From NCBI GenBank assembly GCA_016234495.1, contig JACRBI010000047.1, positions 1 to 64,000 on the forward strand: 64,000 bases of DNA. The letters are read 5' to 3'. Numbering within the stretch: position 1 is the stretch's first letter; every line of letters starts with the position of its first letter. Made by a program: the position numbers and the translations under genes. The notes below the pieces were generated by a model. It made no database searches. It had not been told where the DNA came from and saw only the letters and a list, made by a program, of their open reading frames with translations. Below are positions 23,189-32,492 of the stretch, one piece after another. This stretch comes from Chloroflexota bacterium. Its GTDB lineage: Bacteria; Chloroflexota; Anaerolineae; Anaerolineales; Villigracilaceae.

Positions 23189-24856
23189 ATGAGTCTCGCA
23201 GAGCGCTCTGCGCGCATGGACAAATACCGCAGGCTGCCGATTGACGGGCAGTCTCTTAAACGCCTCGTCGACGCCGGCCTGACCTGGCTCCGTACCAACA
23301 AGGATATGGTCAACGCCTTGAATGTCTTCCCCGTCCCAGATGGCGACACCGGCACAAACATGGTGCTGACCCTGCAAGCCGCCTGGAATGAGATCAAAGA
23401 TTCAGGCACGCACAATCTGAGCGAGATGGCGGCCATGGTATCCAAAGGCGCGTTGATGGGCGCGCGCGGAAACTCCGGCGTCATCACCAGCCAGATCCTG
23501 CGCGGATTTTCGCGCGGCGTTCACGATAAAGCCACGCTGGATGTCGCGACGATGGTCAAGGCATTTGGCGAGGCGCGCGATACGGCCTATAAAGGAGTCG
23601 TCCGCCCGGTGGAGGGGACGATTCTCACCGTCATTAAAGAAGTGGCCATCGCAACAGAGGCATCTTTCGGGACAGTGAAAGATCCGATAGAAATGCTCGA
23701 AGTGGCGGTCAAGGCTGCGGACGAGGCGGTCAAAAAGACGCCGGACCTGCTCCCAGTCCTCAAACAGGCCGGGGTGGTTGATTCAGGCGGTAAGGGCTTG
23801 TTCCTTATTTTGGAAGGGATGCTGCGGCATGTGTACGGCGAGTCGCTTGAGACGCCGACTACGATTGTGCATTCGCTTTCCGCGATGGACCTGCAAGGCG
23901 CGCTGGATGAAGTGGAAGAGGGACAGGATTACGAAGTGGTGGTGGATTTTGTCCCGACAGATGAGTTGAATTTGGCTGCGTTCTATGGGCGGCTTGAAGA
24001 AATGGGCACGTCCATTCAGGTGGGCGAGGGCGAGGGCATGTACCGAATGCACATCCATGTGCCGCTTGAAAAACGGTACGAGCCGATCGATTACATCATG
24101 GGCATTGGCACGGTGACAAAGGTTGCCATGGAAAACCTGCTCGCGCAGATGGATGATATTCAAAAGAGCAAGCAGATCCAATTTTCGGCGGTCGAACCGG
24201 GCAATATCGCCGTGGTGGTGGTTTCGCCGGGGCAGGGGCTTAGCCGCATCTTCGCGAGTTTGGGCGTCGCTGCAATCGTTGCAGGCGGACAGAGCATGAA
24301 TCCGTCTACGCAGGATATTTTGAATTCCTTTGAAAACCTGCCGACCGATAAAGTCATCATCCTGCCGAACAACAAGAATATTGTGCTGGCGGCCAATCAG
24401 GCAAAGGAAGTGACCGTGAAGCAGGTGGCGGTTGTGCCGACTCGTACTGTGCCGCAGGGATTGGCCGCCATGCTCTCGCTCATTCCCGACGGGGAGCTGG
24501 CTGCTGTTGCCGAGAAAATGACCCGCGCTGCGGGCGCAGTGAAAACAGGCGAGATTACCATTGCCACGCGCACGGTTGAAATTGACGGCGTGAGCGTGAA
24601 GGACGGCCAGGTCATTGCGCTGTTGGATGGCAAACTGGTCGTTTCTGCTGAGTCTGTCGAGCAGGGTGTGATGGACTTGCTGGAAAAAGCGGATACCGCC
24701 GAACATGAATTGGTCACGTTGTTCTATGGTGAAGGCATGCCTCATGCAGAAGCGAACCGCATCAAGGATGTCATCAGCGAGAGATATTCAAACCTCGAAG
24801 TCGAAGTGCAGGAAGGCGGACAGCCGCATTATCAGTTTATTATTTCGATTGAGTAG
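23189..24856 (+). CDS. fakA: DAK2/DegV-domain fatty acid kinase (FakA-like)
   Basis: A 555-residue protein: an N-terminal DAK2 kinase domain (about 20-215) with VPDGDTGTNM (D51, D53) and the GARGNSGVI and DSGGKGL motifs, a middle region, and a C-terminal DegV-like domain (about 320-555). FakA phosphorylates fatty acids bound to a DegV-type FakB. A DegV-family gene lies 1.7 kb downstream (26566-27420) and is a natural partner. It is cotranscribed with the Asp23 gene. The ATG has AGGAG about 11 bases upstream. Confidence 0.93.
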   Translation: MSLAERSARMDKYRRLPIDGQSLKRLVDAGLTWLRTNKDMVNALNVFPVPDGDTGTNMVLTLQAAWNEIKDSGTHNLSEMAAMVSKGALMGARGNSGVITSQILRGFSRGVHDKATLDVATMVKAFGEARDTAYKGVVRPVEGTILTVIKEVAIATEASFGTVKDPIEMLEVAVKAADEAVKKTPDLLPVLKQAGVVDSGGKGLFLILEGMLRHVYGESLETPTTIVHSLSAMDLQGALDEVEEGQDYEVVVDFVPTDELNLAAFYGRLEEMGTSIQVGEGEGMYRMHIHVPLEKRYEPIDYIMGIGTVTKVAMENLLAQMDDIQKSKQIQFSAVEPGNIAVVVVSPGQGLSRIFASLGVAAIVAGGQSMNPSTQDILNSFENLPTDKVIILPNNKNIVLAANQAKEVTVKQVAVVPTRTVPQGLAAMLSLIPDGELAAVAEKMTRAAGAVKTGEITIATRTVEIDGVSVKDGQVIALLDGKLVVSAESVEQGVMDLLEKADTAEHELVTLFYGEGMPHAEANRIKDVISERYSNLEVEVQEGGQPHYQFIISIE

Positions 24857-24880
24857 GACTGATTACCTTACAGTTTGTTA

Positions 24881-25005
24881 TTGGACGCTGATATACGCAG
24901 ATGGACGCAGATTTTTTTGAAGATTTTGAAGAAAAAATATCCTGAATCAGCGTTTTCCCCTGGCACTGCCCGCCAGGGCAAGTGAGCGTTTATCTGCGTC
25001 CCGAT
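24881..25005. repeat. Palindromic repeat, GGACGC/GCGTCC family, copy 3
   Basis: GGACGCTGATATACGCAGA on the left and TATCTGCGTCCCGA on the right. A small hairpin (CCCTGGC/GCCAGGG, about 24959-24977) appears nested in the right arm, as if one repeat had inserted into another. Confidence 0.75.
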
Positions 25006-25037
25006 TATCAATGCATAGGATTGGATCGCTGGAAAAT

Positions 25038-25068
25038 AAAACGGACACAGAAGCCTGTGTCCGTTTTT
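25038..25068. terminator. Bidirectional terminator between fakA and the membrane gene
   Basis: AAAACGGACACAG and CTGTGTCCGTTTTT pair around a four-base loop. Confidence 0.88.
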
Positions 25069-25087
25069 GATTCACGCCGAATAAATT

Positions 25088-26110
25088 TTATGCGCTCAAC
25101 GCTAATTTCTGCTTGATCAGTTTATAGCCTGTTTTGATGATCTCAACAACAGTGCCAAAGATGCCCAGCCCGAGCGCAATGCGGATGCCAGCCTGTGCCA
25201 TCGTCCCCAGCGTTTGCGCGGAATCCGCATCGAAGATTTCAGTTGCTTTCAAGGCTTCCGGCGTGATCGCAAGGAAGGCCGGGCCGGTAACCAACAGCCA
25301 GAGAATTGCAATTTGGACGACTTTGATGCCAATGGAAGTCAGCCGCGCGGAGACATTCCAGCGGCCGGAGCGCAGGAGCATTCCATTCAGGATGATCTCG
25401 GCCGCCCAGGCAATGTTCATCAACGGCAGCCAGCGGAAGAATGCATCGGTGAAGAGCGGGAAGGATGTCCATTTTTCACCGTCAAAACTATAGATGCCAA
25501 TCAACTGTGGGTTGAAGTTGAAGATGCTGATTACAATGAAGGTGACCACGATCGCAAGAATCGGCTCCCACGGTTTGACATCATCGGGTTCGGGTTCCTT
25601 CATCAAACTGGCGGGATCCCACTCTTTTTCTTCATCCATTTTGAATTCAGAAACTGGGGCAAAGCGTTCGATTAGGGCAAAGACCAACGCGATGTTTCCG
25701 AACGCTCCAATGGATGCGGATACGATATTCAGGAGCCATTCGCCGATGGTCTTGAGCAATTCCACGACAGTCATCGGAGACTGTTTCATGATCTGAATGC
25801 CCGTCGCAATGGTCAGACCCAGAGCCACAGCCGCGATAACGATTTTCAGGATCATGATAAACATCGGGAACAAACGCGGGCCGATCAAATAGGGGGTTGG
25901 GTTATAGGTCTCGGCCACTTTGTCCGGTGCGCCATACTCTTTCAGCAGCTCGATCTCCATCGCTTCATCGCGCATTCGTCCCGTAGTGGAGATGCGGTCT
26001 TCGAGCATATCCTCCAGCGTGGAGCGTAATTCCTTCTCAATATCAGCACGCCCCTTCAAAAGCGGCAGGTTCTTTCCAACTTCTGTTACATAACGGTCTA
26101 TCAGATTCAT
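25088..26110 (-). CDS. HAAS-type integral membrane protein
   Basis: About 340 residues. The N-terminal part (MNLIDRYVTEVGKNLP, ADIEKELRSTLEDMLEDR) is the helical domain often found next to PadR regulators (HAAS/permease-prefix type). About six membrane segments follow, at about 92-115, 130-155, 190-210, 230-250, 265-290 and 315-335. No transport motif is recognised. The ATG at 26110 is chosen for the AAAGGAG upstream; the longer frame to 26164 overlaps padR and lacks a site. It follows padR by 11 bases and should be controlled by it. Confidence 0.82.
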   Translation of the reverse strand: MNLIDRYVTEVGKNLPLLKGRADIEKELRSTLEDMLEDRISTTGRMRDEAMEIELLKEYGAPDKVAETYNPTPYLIGPRLFPMFIMILKIVIAAVALGLTIATGIQIMKQSPMTVVELLKTIGEWLLNIVSASIGAFGNIALVFALIERFAPVSEFKMDEEKEWDPASLMKEPEPDDVKPWEPILAIVVTFIVISIFNFNPQLIGIYSFDGEKWTSFPLFTDAFFRWLPLMNIAWAAEIILNGMLLRSGRWNVSARLTSIGIKVVQIAILWLLVTGPAFLAITPEALKATEIFDADSAQTLGTMAQAGIRIALGLGIFGTVVEIIKTGYKLIKQKLALSA

Positions 26111-26121
26111 TCTTTCTCCTT

Positions 26122-26451
26122 TTACGCCAGCATCTTGTTCATCACAGATACAATGCCAGCCCATTCCTTTTTCATCTTTGGGAGGATCTTTTTTCCCTCT
26201 GCGCTGATGACGTAATATCTGCGCGGACGGGCTTCTTCCAGCTTCCAGACTGACTCGAGCAAGCCCTGCGCCTCCAGCCTGCGCAGAAGCGGATACAGAG
26301 TACCCTGATCCACTTCCAACCCCAGGTCTGCCAGCTGTTTCAGCAGGGAGTAGCCGTATTGTTCGGTTCCCAGCTGGCTGAGCGCCGCGAGTACGATCAC
26401 CCCGCGCCTCAGTTCAAGGACAACATTTTCGAGCGATTCAGTGTTTGCCAT
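26122..26451 (-). CDS. PadR-family transcriptional regulator
   Basis: A 109-residue winged-helix repressor. Helices ELRRGVIVLAALSQLGTEQYGYSLLKQL and the recognition region VDQGTLYPLLRRLEAQGLLES are typical of PadR, followed by the wing RRYYVISAEGKK. It is the short PadR class without a long C-terminal dimer domain. It heads an operon with the HAAS membrane protein. A perfect inverted repeat in its promoter spacer is the likely autoregulatory operator. The ligand is unknown. Confidence 0.93.
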   Translation of the reverse strand: MANTESLENVVLELRRGVIVLAALSQLGTEQYGYSLLKQLADLGLEVDQGTLYPLLRRLEAQGLLESVWKLEEARPRRYYVISAEGKKILPKMKKEWAGIVSVMNKMLA

Positions 26452-26468
26452 ATTTCAACCTTTACCAC

Positions 26469-26497
26469 ATTATACTGTGTGGAATACAGTATGTCAA
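26469..26497 (-). promoter_or_regulatory. padR promoter with embedded PadR operator
   Basis: On the minus strand TTGACA (26497-26492) and TATAAT (26474-26469) are both consensus, 17 bases apart. Between them lies ATACTGT-N7-ACAGTAT (26472-26492), a perfect inverted repeat in the PadR style that touches both elements. Confidence 0.88.
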
Positions 26498-26513
26498 GGG
26501 TAAAGTATAAAAA

Positions 26514-26543
26514 GATGACAGTCCTTTCAAAGTGACTGTCATC
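26514..26543. repeat. Inverted repeat upstream of degV
   Basis: GATGACAGTC and GACTGTCATC pair around a ten-base loop. It lies about 22 bases before the degV start, without a T-run. Confidence 0.7.
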
Positions 26544-26565
26544 TGGATTATGCTAAACTTCGCCC

Positions 26566-27420
26566 ATGAAAATCGGAATCGTCACCGACTCAACATCTGA
26601 CCTGCCTGCATATTTTGTCGAAGAACATAATATTCAGGTTGTCCCCACCATTTTGATTTTGGAGGGAAAAGAATATTTGGATGGGATCGGAATTTCACGC
26701 GAGGATTTTTATAACCGCCTGCCCTCGTTTCGCGCCCCGCCGACAACTGCTGCGCCTTCGATGGGAGATTTTGCCTCCCCGTATGAGTCTCTGCTTGCGC
26801 AGGGCTGTGACCACGTCCTGTCCATTCACGCGGCCAGTCAATTGACAGCCATTGTTAATGTTGCTCGTCAGGCCGCGCAGGAATTTTCCGGCAGAGTCAC
26901 GATCATAGACAGCGGCTCGCTTTCGCTCGGCCTTGGCTTTCAAGTGTTGGCCGCCGCGGAAGAATCAGAGCTTGGATTGAAGCCTGCTTTAGACGCAATT
27001 GAATCCACGCGCAGGCGGCTTCAAGTCTCCGCCGCGCTGGACACAATGGAATACCTCAAACGCAGCGGACGAGTCCCCGGTGCAGTGGCCGCGCTTGGCG
27101 GATTATTATCCATCAAACCGATGATCGAATTAATAGATGGGGAAGTGAAGGCTATTGGCGCAGTCCGCACCACAAAGCAGGCTGATGAGAAAATATTGAA
27201 CCTCCTGCTTGGGTTTGGCGACTTGGAACGGCTGGCGGTCTTGCATACCAACGCCGAGCCGCGCGCAAAAAGTTTGCTGGCTGAATTAATGAATCGCGTT
27301 CGGAAATCCATCCCCCGTGAAATTTTGTTTGTCAATGTCACTGCCGTGATCGGCACACATTTGGGGCCGAATGGAATCGGCTTTGCGGCGATTAGAAAAA
27401 GCTTAGCTTTTGATGCTTGA
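26566..27420 (+). CDS. DegV-family fatty acid-binding protein (FakB-like)
   Basis: A 284-residue DegV protein. Signatures: GIVTDSTSDLP, the TSxPS-like TAAPSMGDF loop, IDSGSLSLGLGFQVL, TMEYLKRSGRV, KPMIEL and the C-terminal IGTHLGPNGIG. These proteins hold a fatty acid for phosphorylation by FakA; fakA is 1.7 kb upstream. It ends overlapping the 3' end of the LacI-type gene by 18 bases in convergent orientation. The ATG is chosen because the conserved GIVTDST follows directly. Confidence 0.95.
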   Translation: MKIGIVTDSTSDLPAYFVEEHNIQVVPTILILEGKEYLDGIGISREDFYNRLPSFRAPPTTAAPSMGDFASPYESLLAQGCDHVLSIHAASQLTAIVNVARQAAQEFSGRVTIIDSGSLSLGLGFQVLAAAEESELGLKPALDAIESTRRRLQVSAALDTMEYLKRSGRVPGAVAALGGLLSIKPMIELIDGEVKAIGAVRTTKQADEKILNLLLGFGDLERLAVLHTNAEPRAKSLLAELMNRVRKSIPREILFVNVTAVIGTHLGPNGIGFAAIRKSLAFDA

Positions 27421-28389
27421 TCCTTTCACCTGCAAGGTGCCTTTAAGGATGACAGTCTTCGGCGAGCGGGTTGGTTCTTGAATGCGTTGAAACAGCAATT
27501 CAGTTGCTGTGCGGCCGATCTCCTCTGTCGGCTGGGCGATGACCGTGATGGGCGGTGAGACCAGATCGCCCCAGGTGGTTTCGTCAAATCCAACCAGTGC
27601 AACCTCGCTTGGTACTGAAACTTTTTTATCGCGCAAGGCTTGGAATGCTCCAGCGGTCAGCAGGCTGTTGCTGGTAAAGATCGCATCGGGACGATTGGCT
27701 GCGTCCAGCAGGGCGGCTGTCGCATCGTAGCCTTGCTTAATTCTTGGGGAAATAAAATGCGCCTCAAACGGATTGAGTTGATAGTCTTTGAGCGCGCGGT
27801 GGAATCCGCGGCTGCGCTCCTGGCCTGTGGTGCTGGCGTCGCCGAAGAGACCCGCAAGTTTGCGATATCCATTTTCCAGCAGGTGCATTGTCAATTCATA
27901 GGCTGCTGACACGTTATCGAGCAGGACCATGTCGGTTTCCTTGCTGTCCACAGCGCGGTCAATGACCACGAAGGGCATCTTCGCATCATAGGTGTTGAAT
28001 GAAGTGCTGAATTGCTGGGTGGGGGAGAATATCACTCCGGCTACATTTTCATCGTGCAGCAGATTTAAGTAGAGCTCTTCCTTTTCAGGGTTTTCATCTG
28101 TGTTGCACATCAACACGGAATAACCCTGTTCATAGGCGGCATCTTCCACGGCGCGGCCAATGGCGGTAAAGAACGGATTTCGGATATCTGAAACCACCAG
28201 CCCGATCTTGGCACTCTTTTGCGCGCGCAAACTGCGGGCGATCAGGTTCGGGCGGTAGTTTAATTGGGCGACGGCTTCGAGCACGCGCTCGCGTGTTTCG
28301 GCTTTGATGGGGGCGTTGTTGGCAAGCACGCGGGAAACTGTGGCAGTGGAGACCCCGGCAGCCTTGGCGACATCTTTGATACTGGTCAT
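27403..28389 (-). CDS. LacI-family repressor, probably of the fructose operon
   Basis: A 328-residue LacI-type regulator: an N-terminal helix-turn-helix (IKDVAKAAGVSTATVSRVL), hinge helix (NLIARSLR) and a periplasmic-binding-like sensor domain (PFVVIDRAVD, GFDETTWGDLVSPPITVI). It is divergent from the fructose PTS operon. Matching CG-centred palindromes lie over its own promoter (28422-28435) and over the -10 of the PTS operon (28561-28574), so it should repress both. By analogy the inducer is fructose-1-phosphate or fructose-1,6-bisphosphate; this is not visible in the sequence. Confidence 0.92.
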   Translation of the reverse strand: MTSIKDVAKAAGVSTATVSRVLANNAPIKAETRERVLEAVAQLNYRPNLIARSLRAQKSAKIGLVVSDIRNPFFTAIGRAVEDAAYEQGYSVLMCNTDENPEKEELYLNLLHDENVAGVIFSPTQQFSTSFNTYDAKMPFVVIDRAVDSKETDMVLLDNVSAAYELTMHLLENGYRKLAGLFGDASTTGQERSRGFHRALKDYQLNPFEAHFISPRIKQGYDATAALLDAANRPDAIFTSNSLLTAGAFQALRDKKVSVPSEVALVGFDETTWGDLVSPPITVIAQPTEEIGRTATELLFQRIQEPTRSPKTVILKGTLQVKGSSIKS

Positions 28390-28395
28390 GGGCAG

Positions 28396-28435
28396 ATTAT
28401 ACCATTTTGGTGTAACAGAAATGAAAACGATTACT
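28396..28435 (-). promoter_or_regulatory. LacI-gene -10 and auto-operator
   Basis: TATAAT (28401-28396) is six bases before the ATG, again leaderless in layout. The pseudo-palindrome TGAAAACGATTACT (28422-28435) covers the -35 region and resembles the operator at 28561. Confidence 0.7.
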
Positions 28436-28547
28436 GTTTGGTGGGGTTATTATGTAGTCCATCTTATCATGTAACGCCGAAAACTACAATAAAACAGATG
28501 AATTTTGCAATAATCATACAATTATCAGGAAAGACTTAACAAAAACC

Positions 28548-28576
28548 TTGACACAGGTAATGTAATCGTTTACACT
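28548..28576 (+). promoter_or_regulatory. Fructose PTS promoter and operator
   Basis: TTGACA (28548-28553) and TACACT (28571-28576) are 17 bases apart. The LacI-type palindrome TGTAATCGTTTACA (28561-28574) overlaps the -10, a repression position. Confidence 0.85.
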
Positions 28577-28618
28577 CTCGCCCGTCGTAACTCCTTGGTA
28601 CGGCTCCTCTTCCCTCTG

Positions 28619-28658
28619 AGGGCGGCCCGTGTTCAAGATTGTGACGGGTCGCCCCTAC
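28619..28658. repeat. Palindromic repeat in the PTS 5' leader
   Basis: GGCGGCCCGT and ACGGGTCGCC face each other over about 13 bases, followed by CCCTAC. It lies between promoter and start codon, so the transcript carries it. Same style as 36227-36273. Confidence 0.65.
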
Positions 28659-28680
28659 AAATTCAAGCACTAGAGGTTGT

Positions 28681-31137
28681 ATGCTGGATCTCAGTCCCGA
28701 GCAAATTGAATTAGGCGCTTCGCCAAAAACGAAGCAGGAAGCCATTCAACAAGTGGCTCGGCTGTTGATTCAAAGCGGCAATATTGACCCGCGCTACGTG
28801 GAGAGCATGTTCGAGCGTGAAAAGGTCGCCAACACTTACCTTGCGAACGGCATCGCCATCCCACATGGGATGACCGAAAACCGCGAACTGGTCTTGAAAA
28901 CAGGTATTGCCGTGTTACAGATTCCGCTCGGCGTCGAGTGGAATGAAGGTGAAACCGTTCAGCTGGTTGTAGGCATTGCCGCCGCATCCGGCGAACATCT
29001 CGGCATCTTGCGCAAACTCACAGGTGTAGTGTCTGATGAAGAAGAAGCTGCCCGACTTTCCGTCACCGAAGACAAGCTCGACATTATCGAATCTCTCACA
29101 GGCGCACGCCCCGAAACCCCCACGCAGACTAATACAACTGATTTTGAAAAATATTTTGATGTCGTGATCATCAACCCCACGGGGTTGCACGCACGCCCTG
29201 CCACAGAGTTGGTCAATATCGCGAAACGGTATCAGGCACAGGTCAAAGTGCGAAGCGGCGAGTTAGTCGTCGATGCAAAAAGTTTGGTCAATCTGCTTAA
29301 GTTGGGAGCGGTCAAAGGCGCGGCAGTCCGCGTTTCTGCTGAAGGTGTGGATGCGGATGCGGCGCTCACGGCGTTGAAGGATGCGATCGAAAGCGGACTC
29401 GGCGAAGAGGAAATGCAAACCCCGCTTCTTAACCGCGACCGATTGAATTGGCAGCCCAAAACGACAGTTGCCTGCGCTGAGGGAGTCCCCGCTTCGGACG
29501 GCATTGTGGTGGGGCAGATTTGCCAGCACACGCCCAAAGAAATTAAAGTGGAGGATGCGCCGTCCAGCCCGGCGTCTGGAAAACGGCAATTTAAAAATGC
29601 AGTGGACGCCGCGTACAAGGAACTCGTCAAACTTTATGATGAAGTGAAGGTGCGTTTGGGTTCGGGGCAGGCTTCCATCTTTTTGGTACATGCCGAGTTT
29701 TTGCAGGACAGCGAGTTGTTGAATGAAACTGAAAAACTCATCTCCGAAAAACATAACGCTGCCTGGGCCTGGCAGCAAACCATTCAAATCCGCATTGACC
29801 AGTTGAAGAAGCTGGATGACCCCGTGCTTGCCGGCCGCGCCATGGACTTGAGCGATGTTTGCCAGCGAGTGCTGCGTCATATGCTCGGCATCGCAGATGA
29901 ATCTCCGTCCACTTCACATATCCCATCTGTGTTGATCGCAGATGACCTCACTCCTTCTGACACTGCCAACCTCGACCCTGATTTGATCCTAGGCTTCATC
30001 ACCGCCAAAGGCGGACCGACTTCGCATACCGCCATCATCGCGCGCGCGATGGGAATCCCTGCCATTGTGGCGGCAGGGGAGGGCGTGCTGGAGATCGAAA
30101 ATAATACAAACTGCATTTTGGACGGCTTCAATGGGAAGCTGTATCTTAATCCGCTTGCAGACGAAATTGAGAGCGCGCAGGAATTACATGAGGAAGTGGA
30201 ACGTCAACTCAATGCAGATTTTGCAGAACGACTTTCGCCTACTGATACAACCGACGGACATAATGTTGAAGTGTTCGCAAATGTGAACCGTGTGGCAGAT
30301 GCCGTCAAGGCAATCGAATACGGCGCGGAAGGCGTGGGGTTGATGCGCACCGAATTCCTTTTCTTGGAAAGCGGCAAAACTCCCACAGAAGATGAACAAT
30401 ACGAAGTCTATCGCGATATGGCGAAGGCGTTGAACGGCGCTCCGCTCACCATCCGCACCTTGGATATTGGCGGCGATAAGCAGGTTCCGCATTTGGACTT
30501 GCCGAAAGAAGATAACTCATTCCTTGGCATTCGCGGCATTCGTCTGTGCTTTGCACGGCCTGATCTGTTCCTGCCGCAACTGCGGGCTGTGTACCGCGCG
30601 GCAAAGGAAGTCAACGTTCGCATTATGTTCCCGATGATCTCCACTGTGGAAGATGTGGAGCAGGTGCTTGAGATTGTGGAAAAAGTCCGCGCTGAGTTGA
30701 ATGCGCCGAAAATTGAAATTGGCATCATGGTCGAAGTTCCGTCCGCTGTTTTGCTCGCGGAACACCTTGCCAAGCTGGTGGACTTCTTCTCCATCGGTAC
30801 AAATGACCTGACACAGTACACCCTTGCGATGGATCGCGTTCACCCGCAGTTGGCGAAACAGGCTGATGCGTTGAATCCTGCAGTGTTGCGCATGGTGGAT
30901 CTGACCGTGAAAGCGGCAACCAAAGAAGGCAAGTGGGTGGCTGTTTGTGGCGGCGCGGCGAGTGATACGAAAGGCGCGTCCATTTTGGTGGGGCTGGGCG
31001 TGAAGGAATTAAGCGTCACTGTGCCGACCATCCCGACCATTAAAGCTCATTTACGCAAAACATCATTGACTGATTTGCAGGCATTGGCCCAGCAGGCTCT
31101 TGCATGTCGCACCGCTGCCGAGGTACGCGCTTTATGA
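28681..31137 (+). CDS. fruB: PTS EIIA(Fru)-HPr-Enzyme I fusion protein
   Basis: An 818-residue multiphosphoryl transfer protein. Order: EIIA of fructose type (about 1-145, H62 in IAIPHG), HPr (about 156-245, H170 in NPTGLHARPA) and Enzyme I (about 265-818, H449 in GGPTSHTAIIARA, with MRTEFLF and SIGTNDLTQYTLA for PEP binding). It takes phosphate from PEP and passes it to EIIB in the same operon, so this sugar system carries its own general enzymes. AGAGG precedes the ATG. Its stop overlaps the fruK start by four bases. Confidence 0.96.
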   Translation: MLDLSPEQIELGASPKTKQEAIQQVARLLIQSGNIDPRYVESMFEREKVANTYLANGIAIPHGMTENRELVLKTGIAVLQIPLGVEWNEGETVQLVVGIAAASGEHLGILRKLTGVVSDEEEAARLSVTEDKLDIIESLTGARPETPTQTNTTDFEKYFDVVIINPTGLHARPATELVNIAKRYQAQVKVRSGELVVDAKSLVNLLKLGAVKGAAVRVSAEGVDADAALTALKDAIESGLGEEEMQTPLLNRDRLNWQPKTTVACAEGVPASDGIVVGQICQHTPKEIKVEDAPSSPASGKRQFKNAVDAAYKELVKLYDEVKVRLGSGQASIFLVHAEFLQDSELLNETEKLISEKHNAAWAWQQTIQIRIDQLKKLDDPVLAGRAMDLSDVCQRVLRHMLGIADESPSTSHIPSVLIADDLTPSDTANLDPDLILGFITAKGGPTSHTAIIARAMGIPAIVAAGEGVLEIENNTNCILDGFNGKLYLNPLADEIESAQELHEEVERQLNADFAERLSPTDTTDGHNVEVFANVNRVADAVKAIEYGAEGVGLMRTEFLFLESGKTPTEDEQYEVYRDMAKALNGAPLTIRTLDIGGDKQVPHLDLPKEDNSFLGIRGIRLCFARPDLFLPQLRAVYRAAKEVNVRIMFPMISTVEDVEQVLEIVEKVRAELNAPKIEIGIMVEVPSAVLLAEHLAKLVDFFSIGTNDLTQYTLAMDRVHPQLAKQADALNPAVLRMVDLTVKAATKEGKWVAVCGGAASDTKGASILVGLGVKELSVTVPTIPTIKAHLRKTSLTDLQALAQQALACRTAAEVRAL

Positions 31138-32117
31138 AGATCGCAACCATCACCGTCAACCCCGCAATTGACCAGACCGTCTCGGTGGATAACTTTCAAA
31201 CTGGCACGGTCAATCGCAGCCGGACGATGCGATTCGATGCGGGCGGCAAGGGCGTCAATGTCGCGTCCTTCCTCGCCGACTATGGACTCGATGTTGCTGT
31301 GACAGGTTTCCTCGGCGAGGAAAACGCGGATGTGTTCGAGCGTCACTTTCAACGCAAGGGCATCGAAGACCGTTTCATCCGCGTGCCGGGCGAGACGCGC
31401 ATCAACATCAAGATTATGGATGAAGCCAGCCAGGTCACCACGGACTTGAACACGCCCGGACAAATTCCCGGGGAGTATGCTGTCTCTCGTTTTTACGAGC
31501 AGGTCGAGGCGATGTCGGAAGCGTGCGAGTGTTTTGTCCTCTCCGGGAATTTGCAGGCGGGGCTTCCGTCCAATTTTTATGCAGACTTGATTCGCTTCTT
31601 GAAATCAAAAAGACGCTCGGTCATTCTCGATACCAGCGGTGAGGCGCTTGCAGAGGCTTTGAAGGCTGGCCCGAACATTATCAAGCCAAATATCCATGAG
31701 TTGAGCGCTTTGGTGAACGAGCCTCTCGATGAGGTCAATGACGCCTACTCGTCTGCTGTTTCATTAATCAATGAAGAGACGGCCATGGTTGTGATCTCGA
31801 TGGGAAGCGGCGGCGCGCTCTTTGTTGAAAAAGATAATGCCTTTATTGCGCACCCTCCTGCCGTATCCGTGAAATCCACTGTTGGCGCAGGGGATGCGAT
31901 GGTGGCGGGATTGGTTGCCGGCCTGAGCAAAAAACTTTCATTGAAAGATTGCGCAAGACTCGCAACGGCTTTTTCCCTGAGCGCGGTGACACGCCTCGGA
32001 CGCGACCTGCCGAAAGCCGGCGTGATCGATGAATTTATTAAGCAGGTCGAGATAACTCCCTTTGTGTTCGAGCAAACCGCAGGGACGACCCGCCCTGATG
32101 GAACCAACCAGCGATAA
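31134..32117 (+). CDS. fruK: 1-phosphofructokinase
   Basis: A 327-residue PfkB-family sugar kinase that converts fructose-1-phosphate to fructose-1,6-bisphosphate. Motifs: ITVNPAIDQTV at the start, GGKGVNVA for substrate, and TVGAGDAMVAGLV with the catalytic Asp. The ATG at 31134 shares ATGA with the fusion gene stop and matches the family start (MKIATITVNPA), so the upstream ATG at 31104 is rejected. The context with fructose PTS components supports 1-phosphofructokinase over tagatose or 6-phosphofructokinases of the same fold. Confidence 0.95.
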   Translation: MKIATITVNPAIDQTVSVDNFQTGTVNRSRTMRFDAGGKGVNVASFLADYGLDVAVTGFLGEENADVFERHFQRKGIEDRFIRVPGETRINIKIMDEASQVTTDLNTPGQIPGEYAVSRFYEQVEAMSEACECFVLSGNLQAGLPSNFYADLIRFLKSKRRSVILDTSGEALAEALKAGPNIIKPNIHELSALVNEPLDEVNDAYSSAVSLINEETAMVVISMGSGGALFVEKDNAFIAHPPAVSVKSTVGAGDAMVAGLVAGLSKKLSLKDCARLATAFSLSAVTRLGRDLPKAGVIDEFIKQVEITPFVFEQTAGTTRPDGTNQR

Positions 32118-32171
32118 GCTCTGACGGGTCTCTTCTGCCCTGTTTATGTTTTTATTTGAAAGGAGAATTGA

Positions 32172-32474
32172 ATGGCAAAGATAGTTGCAATCACATCATG
32201 TCCGACAGGTATTGCCCATACCTATATGGCCGCTGAGGGGCTGGAGCGCGGCGCGAAGAAGTTGGGCCACACCATCAAGGTGGAGACACAGGGTTCCATC
32301 GGCGTGGAAAACCGGTTGACCGATGGCGAGATCGCGGAAGCCGATCTGGTCATCATCGCCGCCGATACCAAAGTGGATTTAAGCCGCTTCACGGGCAAGA
32401 AGATATTTGAGTCAGAAAGCAAAGCGGCTATCAAAGACGGAGCAGGTCTTATTACTGCTGCTCTTAATTCATAA
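32172..32474 (+). CDS. PTS fructose-type EIIB component
   Basis: A 100-residue free-standing EIIB. The phosphocysteine is C10 in [18 protein letters not shown], the fructose-class signature. It receives phosphate from the EIIA of the fusion protein and hands it to the sugar on EIIC. AAAGGAG precedes the ATG. In many bacteria EIIB is fused to EIIC as FruA; here they are separate genes 18 bases apart. Confidence 0.95.
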   Translation: MAKIVAITSCPTGIAHTYMAAEGLERGAKKLGHTIKVETQGSIGVENRLTDGEIAEADLVIIAADTKVDLSRFTGKKIFESESKAAIKDGAGLITAALNS

Positions 32475-32492
32475 TCTCAAAGGAGAGAGAAA

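Noticed and set aside
23783-24745. Antisense frame of 320 codons over fakA
   Set aside because: His/Arg-rich shadow of a well-supported DAK2 gene.
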